A stretch of 64,000 nucleotides of DNA. It comes from DASXKD01 sp963734725. GTDB taxonomy: Bacteria > Actinomycetota > Actinomycetes > Streptosporangiales > Streptosporangiaceae. The notes under the pieces were generated by a model. It was not told the DNA's origin, made no database searches, and was given only the letters and a program-made list of their open reading frames with translations. Position 1 is the first letter of the stretch; each line of letters opens with the position of its first letter. Shown one piece after another: positions 43,639 through 52,422 of the stretch. The DNA lies in contig CAVTIX010000008.1 of the NCBI GenBank assembly GCA_963734725.1, positions 124,001-188,000 on the forward strand, written 5' to 3'. A program made the translations under genes and the position numbers.

Positions 43639-46502
43639 GCATCCTCCCCCCGTCCGGATCGACGTGCGCATGCTGCGGGGTGACCCGCGCCTCGATCAGG
43701 CGGCCGCTGGGCAGCCGCACCGTGACCACGGTTCCGGGCTCGGCGAGGCGCGCCTCGACCTGGGCCAGGCAGATGGACAGGCGCAGGGTCGGTGACATCC
43801 GGCTGGAGGTGATCCGGCCAGCGATCGTGCTCCCGTCGACGATCAGGCTGGCCTCCTCCGGCACGATCGAGGAGTCGAACGGGCTGCAGCCCGACAAGCT
43901 TGGTGGCGATGCCCTGGGCAAGTTGCCAGGCGAGCTCGGGCTTTCCGGCGAAGTCGTCCTTGTCCAGCTTGATCGCCCAGTCCAGTCCGGCGCTGAAGGC
44001 TCTCGTCAGGCCGTCGGTGTCCTGGCCGACGATGAAGTGGCCCTTCTCCAGCCGCAGGATCCGCTGCGCCTCCACGCCGAACGCCTCCACGCCAAGATCG
44101 GCACCGGCCGCCAGCAGCGTCTCCCAGACGTGCAGCCCGTACCCGGCCGGGACGTGAATTTCGTAACTGAGCTCGCCGGTGAAGCCGATCCGCCAGAGCA
44201 CGCTGTCGCCGACGCCGGCGATCACGCCGGTACGCACATGCATGTAGGGGAACGCCTCGTTGGCCAGGTCCACCCCTTCGGTGACCCGCTCGATGAGCCG
44301 GCGTGACTTCGGGCCCGCCACGTTGATGCTGGCGTAGGCGGTGGTCACCGGCGTGACGTGCACCCGCCAGTCCGGATGTTCGGTCTGCAGCCAGTTCTCC
44401 GCCCACTCCCAGACCGCGGCCGCGCCGGAGGAGGTGGTGCTCATCAGGTAGTGCTCTTCGCCCAGCCGGCCGGTCACGCCGTCGTCGAAGACGACTCCGT
44501 CCTCGGCGCACATGACGCCGTAGCGGACCCGGCCGATCTCAAGCTTGGACCACTTGTTGACATAAAGCAGGTTGAGCAGCCGTGGCACGTCGGGGCCGCG
44601 CAGGTCGAGCTTCCCGATCGGGGTGACGTCGATGATGCCCACGTTCTCGCGCACGTTGCGCGCTTCCGCAGGCGGGTCGCCGTAGCCGTCCGGCCGGATC
44701 CACGCGCCCGCGATGAGCGGCACGGCGCCGTGTGCCTCGTGCCAGGGCTGCATCGGCGAGTAGCGCACCGGCTCGAAGGCCTGCCCCGCCAGCGCCGCGA
44801 GCGTGACCGGCGCGTAGGGCGGGCGCCACGTCGTGGTCCCGGTTTCCGCGATCGAGCCGCCGGCCGCCTTGGCCACGGCCGCGACCGTGTTGACCGTCTC
44901 CAGTTTGCCCTGCAGCGGCCCCATCGTGGCCGTGGTGAACCGTTTGGCAAGCTCGGCGCTGTCGTAGCCCTCGGCGACCGCGGCCTCGAGGTCCTTGGAC
45001 GACACGTCCTCGCTGAAGTCAACGAACCCATGGGTGCGGCCGAGGAACAACTCAGGATGCGGATAGATCGGCAGGCCAGGGACAGGAACCGGCTCCGGCT
45101 CCGGCCCCGGCCGGCTCGGCCGCTCGGGTGGGCACCGCCAGCCGCCGGGACCTGGCGACCCGCGCGGCGCGGCGGGCCGCCTCGGCGCCGGTGGCGAAGC
45201 CGTGCCCGGTGAGCTCCTCGAGCCGGCCGTCTCCGACGATCCCGCCAGTCACGAGCACGTCCTCGGGCAGCCGACCCGGGTCGGGGAGGAAACGGGCCGC
45301 ACGCGGGCTGTACCGCGGGCGGTCACCAGCGGCATTGAGCAGCGCCGTCGGCGCGGTCCAGCCGACGGCGGTGACCAGCAGGTCACAGTCGGTCTTCGTG
45401 CCATCCGCGGTCATCACGGCACGGACCCCCGCGCGTCCCCGAACAGCGGTCACATCGCCGCCGAGGCGGGCATCTTCGACCCGGGCGACCTCCACGCCTG
45501 CCCGCTTGAGGTCGGCGACCGCGGCGTCGCCCTCGGCGTTGGCGCTCAGCACCACGGCGCGCTCGCCGGGCTTGACCGCGTAGAGGTTGATGAGCCTGCG
45601 CACCGCGGTGGAGAGCATCACCCCTGGCAGGTCGTTGCCCTGGATAACGTAGGGCCGCTCGATCAGGCCGGGCGCGACCACGAGGGCCTTCGCCCGCGCC
45701 TTGACCAGCCGCTCGAGGTGCTGGCCCGGGGGGGCGACCCCCGGAATCCCCCGCCTTCGCTCCGTTCGAGGACGGCGACCCAGTTGCCGTCGTACCGGCC
45801 GAGCACGACCGCGTTGGTCAGCACCTCGATTCCGTCCTCGGCCGCCACCTGGCCGGCCAGGTCGGCCAGCGCGGCCAAGTCGGCTTCGCCGCCCCACCGG
45901 AGGTGGCCGCCGAGGTGGTGCTCCTCCTCGACGAGGAGGACGGAGGCGCCGGCCCGGGCGGCCGCCACGGCCGCGGCCATGCCGGCGGGCCCGCCGCCCG
46001 CCACCAGGACGTCCGGGTGGGCATGGCGCTTTTCCGGCCGGTCATGCGGCGTTTCGGCGGACACCCGGCCGCCGTTCACGAACCGCCGCAGCACGCTTTC
46101 GTAGGCCGGCCACAAGGCCTGCGGCCGGATGAAGGTCTTGTAGTAGAACCCGGCGGTGAGGAACCGCCCGGCGAACCGGTTGGCGGCCTTGGCGTCAAAA
46201 CGCAGCGACGGCCACGCGTTCTGGGAGGTCACCGCCACGCCGTCGGCCACCAGCCGGTGCGCGCCGCGCACGTTCGGCTCGTCACCCACCTGCACCATGC
46301 AGCCCGGGTCGTGGAAGGAGGCCGTGAGCAACCCGCGCGGGCGGTGGTATTTCATGGACCGGGAGAAGACCCGTTCCCCCGCGGCCGCCAGTGCCGAGAC
46401 GATCGTGTCGCCTTGGTAGGCGGCGAACTCCCGCCCGTTCCAGGTGAAGGAGAGTTCCCTGGCGCGGTCGATGACCTCGCCGGGCTGAGGCGGAAGGCGC
46501 AT
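43631..46502 (-). CDS. soxA: Sarcosine-oxidase-type alpha subunit (N-methylglutamate dehydrogenase), three frameshifts
   Basis: Large subunit carrying NAD and folate sites. Reading pieces in order: a ferredoxin-like N-terminus (LSFTWNGREFAAYQGDTIVSALAAAGERVFSRSMKYHRPRG) and a nucleotide fold (DVLVAGGGPAGMAAAVAAARAG); then KARAKALVVAPGLIERPYVIQGNDLPGVMLSTAVRRL; then LFLGRTHGFVDFSEDVSSKDLEAAV and the GcvT half (GIIDVTPIGKLDLRGPDVPRLLNLLYVNKWSKLEIGRVRYGVMCAEDG); then FDSSIVPEEASLIVDGSTIAGRITSSRMSPTLRLSICLAQ. Frame changes lie near 45740 (C7 run of an inserted repeat), 45090-45130 (Gly/Ala-rich linker) and 43885 (AGCCCGTTC). GTG 46532 is an alternative start. Either a pseudogene or an affected assembly; the conserved residues themselves look intact. 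Confidence 0.85.
45723..45770. repeat. GC palindromic repeat, copy c (inside soxA)
   Basis: CCGGGGGGGCGACCCCCGG hairpin followed by a C5 run and CTTCGCTCCGTTCGAG. It interrupts SoxA between VAVLE and RLVKARAKAL. With eight instead of seven bases in the G/C run it would be a clean in-frame insert of about 15 residues. Confidence 0.65.
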
Positions 46503-46521
46503 GTCCGCTGCGCCGTGACCG

Positions 46522-46791
46522 TTACCGTTCACTGATGGCCCCGCCCGCGGATACGCCACGGACCTCGTTGGTCTCGGTGTGCCGCTCGACGCTGATGTAC
46601 CTGCGGCAGCCCATCCGGTGATACCAGGTCTCCGTGGTCCAGCCGCGCGGGTTGGCCCGCAGGTAAAGGTACCCGCGCCACTGCGCGGCAGTGGCGGCCG
46701 CCGGGTCGGGCCGCGCCACCACCTCGCCTACGTGCTGAAATTCGCTGGCGTCACGCGGACCGCACCAAGCGCACGGCAGGAGAATCATCAC
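46522..46791 (-). CDS. soxD: Sarcosine-oxidase-type delta subunit
   Basis: 89-residue zinc-binding subunit of the heterotetrameric oxidase/dehydrogenase. Cys7 and Cys10 (LLPCAWCGPRDASEF) with His58 and Cys62 (TWYHRMGCRRYISVERH) form the expected zinc site, and the central QWRGYLYLRANPRGWTTETW is typical of SoxD. It begins 15 bases after the soxB stop and its end overlaps or abuts the soxA start, so the subunits are co-translated. Length and residues are normal for the family. Confidence 0.92.
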   Translation of the reverse strand: MMILLPCAWCGPRDASEFQHVGEVVARPDPAAATAAQWRGYLYLRANPRGWTTETWYHRMGCRRYISVERHTETNEVRGVSAGGAISER

Positions 46792-46806
46792 CGGACCTTT
46801 GACATA

Positions 46807-48105
46807 TCAGTGACCGACGGCGGCCGCGCCTTTCTCCCCCACCAGCGCGCCACTGGCGAAGCGTTCCAGGCTGAAGGCGGCGATGATCTCCGGGGCCTGC
46901 CCAGATGCGATGCACTGCGCCATCGCCTCCCCCGACACCGGGCCGGCCTTGAAGCCATAGGTGCCCCAGCCGGCGTGAACCAGGAACCCCTCCACCTGGG
47001 TGTGGCCCATGACCGGCGAGAAGTCGGGTGTCATGTCGCACAGGCCCGCCCACTGCCGGAGCACGCGGACCTTGGTCAGGGCGGGCATCAGCTCGAGCAC
47101 GTGACCGGCCAGGCCCTCGATGAACTCCAGCGACCCGCGCATTGAGTAGGACGTGAACGGGTCGACGCTCGCCCCGAACACCAGCTCGCCGCGATCGGTC
47201 TGGCTGATATAGACGTGCAGCGTGCCGGACACGATCACGGTGGACAGGAAGGGCTTCACCGGTTCGGTGACTGCGGCCTGGAGCGGGAACGTCTGGATCG
47301 GCATCGCGACGCCGGCCATGCCGGAGATCAGCGTGGACCAGCCTGCGGTCGCGTTGAGGACAATGGGCGTGGCGATATCGCCACGACTGGTCCGCACCCC
47401 GCGGATCCGCCCGTCCGCAACGTCGATGCCGGTCACCTCGGTGTTCTGATGGATGTGCACGCCGAGCGCATCCGCGCCGCGCGCGTATCCCCACACCACG
47501 GCATCGTGCCGGATGATGCCGCCCGGCGGGTGCCACAGTGCGCCGAGTATCGGATACCTGGCGCCGTCGCCGACATCAAGGAACGGCGCCAGCCGCTTGA
47601 CCTCGGCTGGCCCGATCACCTCGGAGTCAACGCCCTGCGCCTTGTTGACCTCGGCGCGCCACCGCATGGTGCGCAGCGACGAGTCACTGTGCGCCAGGGT
47701 GAGGTGACCCCGCCGCGAGAACATCACATTGAAGTCCAGGTCGGCGGCGAGCCGCCGGTAGAGCTGGATCGAGCGGTCATAGAACCTGACTCCTTCGGGT
47801 GTCAGGTAGTTCGACCGCAGGATCGCGGTGTTCCGGCCCGAGCCGCCCGATCCCATATAGCCCTTGTCCAGCACCGCGACGTCGGTAATCCCATGATTGG
47901 CGGCCAGGTAGTAGGCAGCGGCAAGGCCGTGCACGCCCCCGCCGACAATCACCACGTCATAGGAGCCCTTCAGCGGGTGCGGGCGCCAGGCAGGCGGCCA
48001 TTCACTGTGCGTGAAGCCGCGGCGCAGCAGGCCGAGCGCAGAGTACCTGGCGGGATATGCGGCGCGGCGCGCCCGTGGCCGGTGTCCATTCGTACTCGCC
48101 AGCAC
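46807..48105 (-). CDS. soxB: Sarcosine-oxidase-type beta subunit (N-methylglutamate dehydrogenase)
   Basis: FAD/FMN subunit that carries out amine oxidation. The 432-residue protein has YDVVIVGGGVHGLAAAYYLA (FAD fold), DKGYMGSGGSGRNTAILRSNYLTPEGVRFYD, and IIRHDAVVWGYARGAD, whose histidine (about 200) matches the covalent FMN site of known SoxB. The end LVHAGWGTYGFKAGPVSGEAMAQCIASG is also characteristic. It is the first gene of soxBDAG-fhs-tdm. Adjacent gmaS and mgsABC favour N-methylglutamate rather than sarcosine as substrate; the sequence alone cannot separate the two. A predicted promoter lies 55 bp upstream. Confidence 0.9.
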   Translation of the reverse strand: MLASTNGHRPRARRAAYPARYSALGLLRRGFTHSEWPPAWRPHPLKGSYDVVIVGGGVHGLAAAYYLAANHGITDVAVLDKGYMGSGGSGRNTAILRSNYLTPEGVRFYDRSIQLYRRLAADLDFNVMFSRRGHLTLAHSDSSLRTMRWRAEVNKAQGVDSEVIGPAEVKRLAPFLDVGDGARYPILGALWHPPGGIIRHDAVVWGYARGADALGVHIHQNTEVTGIDVADGRIRGVRTSRGDIATPIVLNATAGWSTLISGMAGVAMPIQTFPLQAAVTEPVKPFLSTVIVSGTLHVYISQTDRGELVFGASVDPFTSYSMRGSLEFIEGLAGHVLELMPALTKVRVLRQWAGLCDMTPDFSPVMGHTQVEGFLVHAGWGTYGFKAGPVSGEAMAQCIASGQAPEIIAAFSLERFASGALVGEKGAAAVGH

Positions 48106-48159
48106 GGCTCCCTCGCCTCCCCGCGAGCCACGATAGGTGACCGAGATCTCCCGCCGGAT

Positions 48160-48188
48160 AGGCTACGCCAGCAATGAAACTCTGTCCA
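48160..48188 (-). promoter_or_regulatory. Predicted sigma-70-type promoter for soxBDAG-fhs-tdm
   Basis: On the minus strand TGGACA (48188-48183) and TAGCCT (48165-48160) are separated by exactly 17 bases, 55 bp before the soxB start. Both hexamers are close to actinobacterial vegetative promoter consensus. Confidence 0.5.
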
Positions 48189-48237
48189 CTTTGAGTAAAC
48201 GCAGTGCGATCGCCAGCCCGATGCGCCGCCGGGGGCT

Positions 48238-48255
48238 CCGGGGGGTCGTCCCCGG
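48238..48255. repeat. GC palindromic repeat, copy d
   Basis: CCGGGGGGTCGTCCCCGG, the same hairpin type as copies a-c, in the spacer between the soxB promoter and the end of the XRE-cupin gene. Downstream bases (GGCGAAGCTGGCCGAAGGCC) contain a second small hairpin. Confidence 0.55.
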
Positions 48256-48322
48256 GACAGCACCGCGGGCTACGGCGAAGCTGGCCGAAGGCCAGCGAGC
48301 AGCCTTTGCCGCCTCGGGCCGC

Positions 48323-48988
48323 TCAGCCTGCCGGCTGGATCGACTTCACGGCAAGGAACTGGATGGGCAGCTCGATCAGCGCGTTGGGCCCATGTGGCAC
48401 TTCACCCACGAACTGCAGTGCGTCCCCCGGTTCCAGCACATAGCGGGAGCTGCCATAGAGATACTCCATGCGGCCCGAGATCATGTAGATCAGCTCCGTC
48501 CCCGCATGCTGGTACAGCGGGAACGTGTCGGCTCGCTCGGTGAGCGTGACCAGCAGGTTCTCCAGCGAGTTGTGCGGGGAGCGCATTGTGCCAAGGGATT
48601 GGTACCTATGCCCGGGGCCCGCGCCCTTGTGCTGGATATCCAGGCCGCGGCCTGCCTTGACAAAGAGCACATCCTGTTCTTCGTTCAGGCCACGGAAAAA
48701 GGCGGTAACCGGGACCTTCAATGCCTCCGACAGCCGCGCGAGAGTAGCGAGGCTGGGCGAGGCCTGCGCGTTCTCGATCTTCGACAGCATGCCCTTGGAC
48801 AGGCCGGTCAGCTCAGCCAGCTGGCCGACGGTGAGCGCGAGCTGGAGCCGGAACTCGCGGACCCGCTCGGCGATGATCGCCCCGAGCGCGTCCTCGAGGG
48901 CGCCGTCCGACCCCGGCGGGGACGCCACGGCGGCGCCGTCCACCTGGTTCTCGGCGTTGTCCGCGGCCCGGCTTACCAGTTCCGTCAT
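48323..48988 (-). CDS. XRE-cupin transcriptional regulator
   Basis: 221 residues from ATG 48988. A helix-turn-helix (IIAERVREFRLQLALTVGQLAELTGLSKGMLSKIENAQASPSLATLARLSEAL) precedes a C-terminal cupin (YQHAGTELIYMISGRMEYLYGSSRYVLEPGDALQFVGEVPHGPNAL) that could sense a small molecule. Such regulators often control polyamine, amine or amino acid catabolism. It lies between the soxB operon and gmaS, in the soxB orientation, with a palindromic operator about 105 bp upstream. It is likely the local regulator of the methylamine genes; activator or repressor role unknown. Confidence 0.9.
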   Translation of the reverse strand: MTELVSRAADNAENQVDGAAVASPPGSDGALEDALGAIIAERVREFRLQLALTVGQLAELTGLSKGMLSKIENAQASPSLATLARLSEALKVPVTAFFRGLNEEQDVLFVKAGRGLDIQHKGAGPGHRYQSLGTMRSPHNSLENLLVTLTERADTFPLYQHAGTELIYMISGRMEYLYGSSRYVLEPGDALQFVGEVPHGPNALIELPIQFLAVKSIQPAG

Positions 48989-49091
48989 CAGGTCCAGCGT
49001 CCTCCCCCGAGCGGCCACCGTCACTCTCACCTGACCGGCCGGCCGACAGGCGGGCGAACCGCCCGCTCAGGAACAGGAGCCGGACAAGATG

Positions 49092-49137
49092 TTGTATCGT
49101 CCCATGATACAAGGTTTACTGTCCGTAAATAATTACG
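49092..49137. promoter_or_regulatory. Operator region between XRE-cupin gene and gmaS
   Basis: Perfect inverted repeat TTGTATC-N7-GATACAA (49092-49112) and a second one, CGTAA-ATAA-TTACG (49124-49137), lie in an AT-rich island of an otherwise GC-rich spacer. This is where the divergent promoters of the regulator gene and gmaS should be. The first repeat is the best candidate for XRE-cupin binding. Confidence 0.6.
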
Positions 49138-49235
49138 TCTAGCTCCGGCTCGGGACGGCACGCTGCGGCCCCATACACGGCCCTTCGCGGACCGCCGGGA
49201 GCGGGCCGGGCCGACGGCTCCCGCCAGGAGGTCCC

Positions 49236-50633
49236 GTGAGCACAGACCTCGAAAGGTTCACCAGCTCCGACGGCCGCGCCGAGGCGGTCGCGCGCGTACG
49301 GGCGGAGATCGACGCCAAGGGCATCACGTATATCTACTACCAGTTCGTGTCGGTCACCGGCCGCATCATGGGCAAGGGGGTGCCCGCCGACCACTGGGAG
49401 CGGATCGCCGAACGCGGCTTCCAGCTCGTCTATGGGTCCACCGCCAACCTGTTCACTGATCGCCACGGCCAGTACATCGGCTACGGGCCCGAGGCGTGGG
49501 AGCTCGTCGGGATCCCGGATGTCGAGACGTTCTGCCAGCTGCCCTGGGATCCGAAGGTCGCCCGGGTCTTCTGCACGCTGTTCCGCAACCGGGAGGAAGA
49601 AGTCGACCCGGGTGGCTACCTGAGCTCCGACTGCCGCGGGAACCTTCGCCGGATCCACGAGGCGTTCGAGGCCGAGACCGGGCTCCACATGCGGGTCGGC
49701 ACCGAGCCGGAGATGATGTGGCTCAAGGTCAACCCGGACGGCACGCCCTCGGTCGACGGCAAGACCAAGCCGTACTGCTACCACATCGACCAGTTCGCCG
49801 AGCTGCAGCCGCTCATCCACAAAGTGATGGAGTACGGCAAGGCGATGGGCCTCGACATGATCCAGGGCGACCACGAGGACGCGCCCGGTCAGCTGGAGCT
49901 CAACTGGATGTTCGACCGGGCCGAGCACACCGCCGACCGGCTCACCACCTACCGGCAGATCTGCAGGCAGGTGGGCCGTGAGCTCGGTGCGTTCCCGTGC
50001 TTCATGCCCAAGCCGTTCATGGGCGTGTCGGCGAACGGCTGCCATCACAACATCTCGCTCTGGCAAGGCGACGAGAACATGTTCCTGCCCGACACCGACA
50101 ACCCGCGCCTGCCCAGCAAGCTCGGGCTGAACGCGATCGGCGGCATCCTGGAGCACCTGGGCGCCCTGACCTGCATCACCGCGCCGACCGTGAACTCCTA
50201 CCGGCGGTTCTGGGACACTGGCTTCTGGGCACCGCTCTTCGCCGACTGGGGCTACCAGAACCGGACGACGGCACTGCGGATCAGCGCCCCCGGCCGGTTC
50301 GAATACCGGTCCGTGGACTCCTCGGTCAATCCGTATCTCTCGTTCGCCGCGGTCATCAAGGCGATGGCCGACGGCATCCAGCGCAACCTCGACCCTGGGC
50401 CGCCGGAGGACCGCAACATCTACGACGCGATCGCCGGCGGCAAGACCGTCAAGAAGGTCCCGATGACGCTCGGCGACGCACTGGCGGCGCTGGAGCAGGA
50501 CCGGGTGGTCAAGGACGCGATGCCGGGCGAGATGTACAAGGTCTTCCGTCATTACAAGACCGACGAGTGGGAGCGCTACTGCGCCACGGTCTCCGACTGG
50601 GACATCAATGAGTACCTGGACATCCTTCCGTAG
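49236..50633 (+). CDS. gmaS: Gamma-glutamylmethylamide synthetase / glutamine-synthetase-type ligase
   Basis: Glutamine-synthetase fold, 465 residues: YYQFVSVTGRIMGKGVPADHWE at the N-terminus, RVGTEPEMMWLKV and GDHEDAPGQLELNWMFDRAEHTADR (metal/glutamate site), FMPKPFMGVSANGCHHNISLW, and RISAPGRFEYRSVDSSVNPYLSFAAVIKAMADGI. This is the GlnT/GmaS branch, not housekeeping GlnA. GmaS joins glutamate and methylamine with ATP to give gamma-glutamylmethylamide. The next genes are mgsABC, and the divergent operon is soxBDAG-fhs-tdm, which is the N-methylglutamate pathway layout. GTG 49236 follows AGGAGG. A glutamine-only role in a glx-type locus is the alternative. Confidence 0.85.
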   Translation: MSTDLERFTSSDGRAEAVARVRAEIDAKGITYIYYQFVSVTGRIMGKGVPADHWERIAERGFQLVYGSTANLFTDRHGQYIGYGPEAWELVGIPDVETFCQLPWDPKVARVFCTLFRNREEEVDPGGYLSSDCRGNLRRIHEAFEAETGLHMRVGTEPEMMWLKVNPDGTPSVDGKTKPYCYHIDQFAELQPLIHKVMEYGKAMGLDMIQGDHEDAPGQLELNWMFDRAEHTADRLTTYRQICRQVGRELGAFPCFMPKPFMGVSANGCHHNISLWQGDENMFLPDTDNPRLPSKLGLNAIGGILEHLGALTCITAPTVNSYRRFWDTGFWAPLFADWGYQNRTTALRISAPGRFEYRSVDSSVNPYLSFAAVIKAMADGIQRNLDPGPPEDRNIYDAIAGGKTVKKVPMTLGDALAALEQDRVVKDAMPGEMYKVFRHYKTDEWERYCATVSDWDINEYLDILP

Positions 50634-50684
50634 CACCCGGCGCGGCTAGGACGGACAGCACGCGCAGCGAGAGGGGCTAACGAC

Positions 50685-51614
50685 ATGTGCGGTATCGCCG
50701 GCATCATCCACCGGGACGGGCTCGGAGACATCGGCAGCGAGATGACCCGCATGCTTCAGTCGATGAAGCACCGCGGCCCGGACTCCACCGGTTTCGCGCT
50801 TTACGGTCTACCGGATGACCTCTTTGTCATGCGGATCAAGCTGGCCGACCCGAACGAGGAGCGTGACTTCGGCTGGGGTGACCGGCTGGAGCGGCACCGG
50901 AACGAGATCGAGCATCGGCTGGCCAAGATCGGCGCGATGGTGGACGTGATCGACGGGGACCAGGAATATGCCTACCGGGTCAAGTTCCGCTACTCCGGCG
51001 ACCTCAAGCCGCTCGCCGACTACGTCGAGGACGTGCCCGGGTGCGAGGTGCTGTCTCTGGGCCACTCCCTGGAGATCATCAAGGATCTCAGCGATGCCGA
51101 GAGCGTCGCGCAGCGCTACGACCTCGCCGGGTTCGCCGGCACGCACGCGATCGGGCACGTCCGGATGGCGACCGAGTCCGACGTGGACATCTCGGGCGCG
51201 CACCCCTACTGGGCCTATCCGTTCTCCGACATCGCGGTCGTGCACAACGGCCAGCTGACCAACTACCACATGTGGCGGCGGCGGCTGGAACGCAAGGGGC
51301 ACAGGTTCCAGTCCGAGTGCGACTCCGAGATCATCGCGGTGTACCTGGCGCAGAAGATGGACGACGGCCTGTCGCTGGAGACGGCGATGAAGCAGAGCCT
51401 CGACGAGCTCGACGGGGTCTTCACCTACCTGGTGGTCACCGCGGACGCGCTCGGGATGGCCAAGGACGAGATGGCCGCCAAGCCGCTGGTGCTGTTCGAG
51501 TCGCCGGGGCTGGTGGCGCTGGCGTCGGAGGAGGTGGCGATCCGCGCCGTGATCGGGCGGGAGATCGACACCTACGATCCCTACGAGCGTGAAGTGCTGG
51601 TGTGGCACCGGTGA
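50685..51614 (+). CDS. mgsA: N-methylglutamate synthase subunit A (class II glutamine amidotransferase domain)
   Basis: 309 residues. The catalytic Cys2 follows the initiator Met (MCGIAGIIHRDG), followed by MKHRGPDSTGFALYG and GHVRMATESDVDISGAHPYWAYPFSDIAVVHNGQLTNY, the Ntn amidotransferase signature as in the N-terminal domain of glutamate synthase. It would release methylamine (or ammonia) from gamma-glutamylmethylamide and channel it to MgsC. The gene overlaps mgsB by four bases (GTGA), indicating coupled translation. ATG 50685 is preceded by GAGAGGGG. Confidence 0.87.
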   Translation: MCGIAGIIHRDGLGDIGSEMTRMLQSMKHRGPDSTGFALYGLPDDLFVMRIKLADPNEERDFGWGDRLERHRNEIEHRLAKIGAMVDVIDGDQEYAYRVKFRYSGDLKPLADYVEDVPGCEVLSLGHSLEIIKDLSDAESVAQRYDLAGFAGTHAIGHVRMATESDVDISGAHPYWAYPFSDIAVVHNGQLTNYHMWRRRLERKGHRFQSECDSEIIAVYLAQKMDDGLSLETAMKQSLDELDGVFTYLVVTADALGMAKDEMAAKPLVLFESPGLVALASEEVAIRAVIGREIDTYDPYEREVLVWHR

Positions 51615-52393
51615 AGATCAGTTACGACGCCCGCGGACTGGCCGAGCCGGACGCACAGGCGCCCGGCATCGCCGAGATCGAGGGGGAAGGGCCGCAGCGC
51701 CGGGCGGTCTTCGACGGCGACAGCCTGTCGACCCGCCAGATCAACCTGGAGCTGCGCCGCCTGGTCTACGCGGAGGGGATCACCGACGTCACGATCCAGA
51801 ACCCGGGCGCAAAGCACTCCATCGCGGTCGGCATCCTCACCCGGTGCCGGATCACCATCGGCGGCAGCCTCGGTTACTTCGGCTGCGGCCTGATCGACGG
51901 CCCCGAGATCCGCATCACGGGCCGGGTCGGCTGGTCGGTGGCGGAGAACATGATGTCCGGCGTGATCGTGATTGACAAGAACGCAGGCTCGCTGGCGGGT
52001 GCCGCGCTGCGCGGCGGCGATCTGGTGGTCCGGGGCGACGTGGGGGCGCGCACCGGCATCGATCAGAAGGGCGGCACGATCATCGTCGGCGGCAATGCGG
52101 GCATGATGACAGGGTTCATGCTGCAGCGCGGCCGGCAGATCATCTTCGGGAACGTGGGCGGCGGGCTCGGTGACTCCATGTATGACGGCGCGATCTACGT
52201 CGGCGGCAAAGTCGCCTCCCTGGGCGTCGACTGCGTCGAGGCCGAGCTGGCCGCGGACGACCACGAACTGCTCGAGCGGAAGCTGCGGATCTACGGGATG
52301 AGCCCGCCGGGCTCGTTCCGGAAGTTCGTCTGCGGTAAGAAGCTCTGGAACTACGACAGCCTCGAGCCGGCCGAGCGCAAGCTCGTCCTCTGA
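51611..52393 (+). CDS. mgsB: N-methylglutamate synthase subunit B (GXGXG domain)
   Basis: 260 residues matching the C-terminal GXGXG beta-helix of glutamate synthase: IQNPGAKHSIAVGILTRCRITIGGSLGYFGCGLIDGPEIRITGRVGWSVAENMMSG, then repeated turns (GDVGARTGIDQKGGTIIVGGNAGMMTGFMLQRGRQIIFGNVGGGLGDSMYDG). This domain is structural and links the other two activities. GTG 51611 is chosen because GTGA overlaps the mgsA stop; GTG 51602 is possible. It is followed by mgsC after 29 bases. Confidence 0.87.
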   Translation: MKISYDARGLAEPDAQAPGIAEIEGEGPQRRAVFDGDSLSTRQINLELRRLVYAEGITDVTIQNPGAKHSIAVGILTRCRITIGGSLGYFGCGLIDGPEIRITGRVGWSVAENMMSGVIVIDKNAGSLAGAALRGGDLVVRGDVGARTGIDQKGGTIIVGGNAGMMTGFMLQRGRQIIFGNVGGGLGDSMYDGAIYVGGKVASLGVDCVEAELAADDHELLERKLRIYGMSPPGSFRKFVCGKKLWNYDSLEPAERKLVL

Positions 52394-52422
52394 CGTGGCG
52401 CGGCACTGGGAGCAAAGACCCA

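Noticed and set aside
42886..48105. Plain sarcosine oxidase operon for glycine betaine/choline breakdown
   Set aside because: Possible by sequence, but no choline or betaine genes are nearby whereas gmaS, mgsABC and tdm are adjacent; N-methylglutamate dehydrogenase is the better reading.
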